Assembly: GCA_027919835.1 (NCBI GenBank)
Contig: JANVFP010000007.1
Location: 124,001-188,000, forward strand
From: Lentinula raphanica
Lineage: Eukaryota; Basidiomycota; Agaricomycetes; Agaricales; Omphalotaceae
DNA: 64,000 nt
Direction of reading: 5' to 3'
The notes under the pieces were generated by a model. That model saw only the letters and a program-made list of their open reading frames with translations, was not told the DNA's origin and searched no databases. Position 1 is the stretch's first letter, and every line of letters starts with the position of its first letter. Both the position numbers and the translations under genes were made by a program. Shown here one piece after another: positions 63,337-64,000 of this stretch.

Positions 63337-64000
63337 ATGTCAGGATCTTCCAGTAGCATGCCTAGACCTGGTTCTAGAGATGCCCCAAGGCTTACAGCTG
63401 ATGGAACTGATGATCCTATGAAAGTTAGAAGATATTTTGATGACTTAGAGAATTTATTCTCTGATTGTAGTATTACAGTGGAAAAAGAAAAGAAGAAGTG
63501 GACAGTGAGATATCCAGAAGAGCAAGTAGCTTGGGAATGGAAAGCCATGTCTGAGTTTAGCTCTGATGGTAGCTTTGCAGAATTCAAGAAGGCAGTTCTA
63601 AGAAGTTATCCTGGTGCCACTGATGAAGAAAGAGGCACAATGAGGGAATTGAACAGATTGTTCAAGAAACATAAGAACATTGCCAGTGATGACTTAGAGG
63701 AATATATGGCACTTGTTAGGAGATTTAGGGCTGTAAAGAATGAGCTCAACCCTCCAGCAGTGGAAGGAGCAGCAGTGCAATTTGAGCCCCTAGTAACCAA
63801 TAGAGAACTTGTGGAAAGATTCACAAATGCATTGGACTTAGGTTTCAGAAATGCAATTTTTGCTGCTCTCCATATAAAAGGAAAGACTAGAAGAGTTCCA
63901 GCAGGACAAAAAGTTAGACCTGATGATATGTATGAGATAGATGATGTAATTGCTCAGGGAGAAGACATAGCCAGAGGAACTATGCCAGGAAAAGAACCAC
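63337..64000 (+). CDS. Ty3/gypsy gag (capsid) region, partial at the right edge
   Basis: The frame is open to the end of the window. From the first ATG (63337) it encodes a Ty3-type gag capsid: MSGSSSSMPRPGSRDAPRL, DDPMKVRRYFDDLENLFSD, VAWEWKAMSEF, EFKKAVLRSYPGATDEERG, DLEEYMALVRRF, and LVERFTNALDLGFRNAIFAA. Gag packages the element's RNA in virus-like particles. The same frame stays open without any stop or ATG from 62737, adding 200 Ser/Pro/Lys-rich codons, so translation may begin at a non-AUG codon or the first exon may be elsewhere. No stop or frameshift is visible, so this part of the copy appears intact. Confidence 0.85.
   Translation, partial: MSGSSSSMPRPGSRDAPRLTADGTDDPMKVRRYFDDLENLFSDCSITVEKEKKKWTVRYPEEQVAWEWKAMSEFSSDGSFAEFKKAVLRSYPGATDEERGTMRELNRLFKKHKNIASDDLEEYMALVRRFRAVKNELNPPAVEGAAVQFEPLVTNRELVERFTNALDLGFRNAIFAALHIKGKTRRVPAGQKVRPDDMYEIDDVIAQGEDIARGTMPGKEP

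Overview
The window looks like nuclear DNA of a basidiomycete fungus, probably an agaricomycete. Genes are dense and on both strands, introns are short (about 45-80 bp, GT...AG), and the gene set is eukaryotic and fungal: ERMES subunit Mdm12, Elp3, a Zn2Cys6 regulator, mitochondrial Mrp51, Gcn1, a Cdc4-type F-box protein, Doa1/PLAA and a decayed STE3-like pheromone receptor. No rRNA, tRNA, CRISPR array or bacterial operon was seen.

Layout. 1-2030: 3' end of a Ty3/gypsy chromovirus (integrase plus chromodomain) and its 3' LTR. 2245-2400: a CCTTGGCC repeat with an inverted arm. 2620-12271: an unknown gene, MDM12, ELP3 (minus) and a Zn2Cys6 regulator (minus). 12272-16398: gene-poor, with a probable STE3-like receptor relic at about 13245-14610. 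16399-21287: PPIL1-type cyclophilin, D-aminoacyl-tRNA deacylase and an arrestin-fold protein. 22043-35467: Cdc4/FBXW7-like F-box WD40 protein, MRP51, a small secreted protein, a shorter F-box-less WD40 paralogue of the Cdc4 gene, an unknown membrane protein, and a secreted Ser/Thr-rich protein with a CBM19-like Cys module. 36227-45963: the very long GCN1 gene, divergent from a HYPK-like gene. 47838-51120: a zinc-finger gene and its decayed tandem copy. 52372-55795: DOA1/PLAA. 56081-57343: an unknown gene carrying an internal duplication of an exon block and an AT-hook-like tail. 57540-61962: a tandem family of secreted-type proteins (two intact copies and one relic), the last interrupted by a second Ty3/gypsy element whose 5' LTR (61963-62687), primer-binding site and gag region run off the right edge.

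The conserved housekeeping genes lean towards translation and protein quality control (ELP3, DTD1, MRP51, GCN1, HYPK, CDC4, DOA1); this is an observation about content, not proof of a functional cluster. The accessory parts with most local invention are the retrotransposon-flanked right arm (tandem paralogues, exon-block duplication, template-switch hairpin in a duplicated gene) and the decayed receptor. Exon boundaries were set by eye from splice signals and reading-frame continuity; where exon lengths were summed and found divisible by three this is stated in the entry. I do not claim a wholly new biological system; the strongest new leads are the expanding secreted-protein family hit by the retrotransposon and the internally duplicated AT-hook gene.
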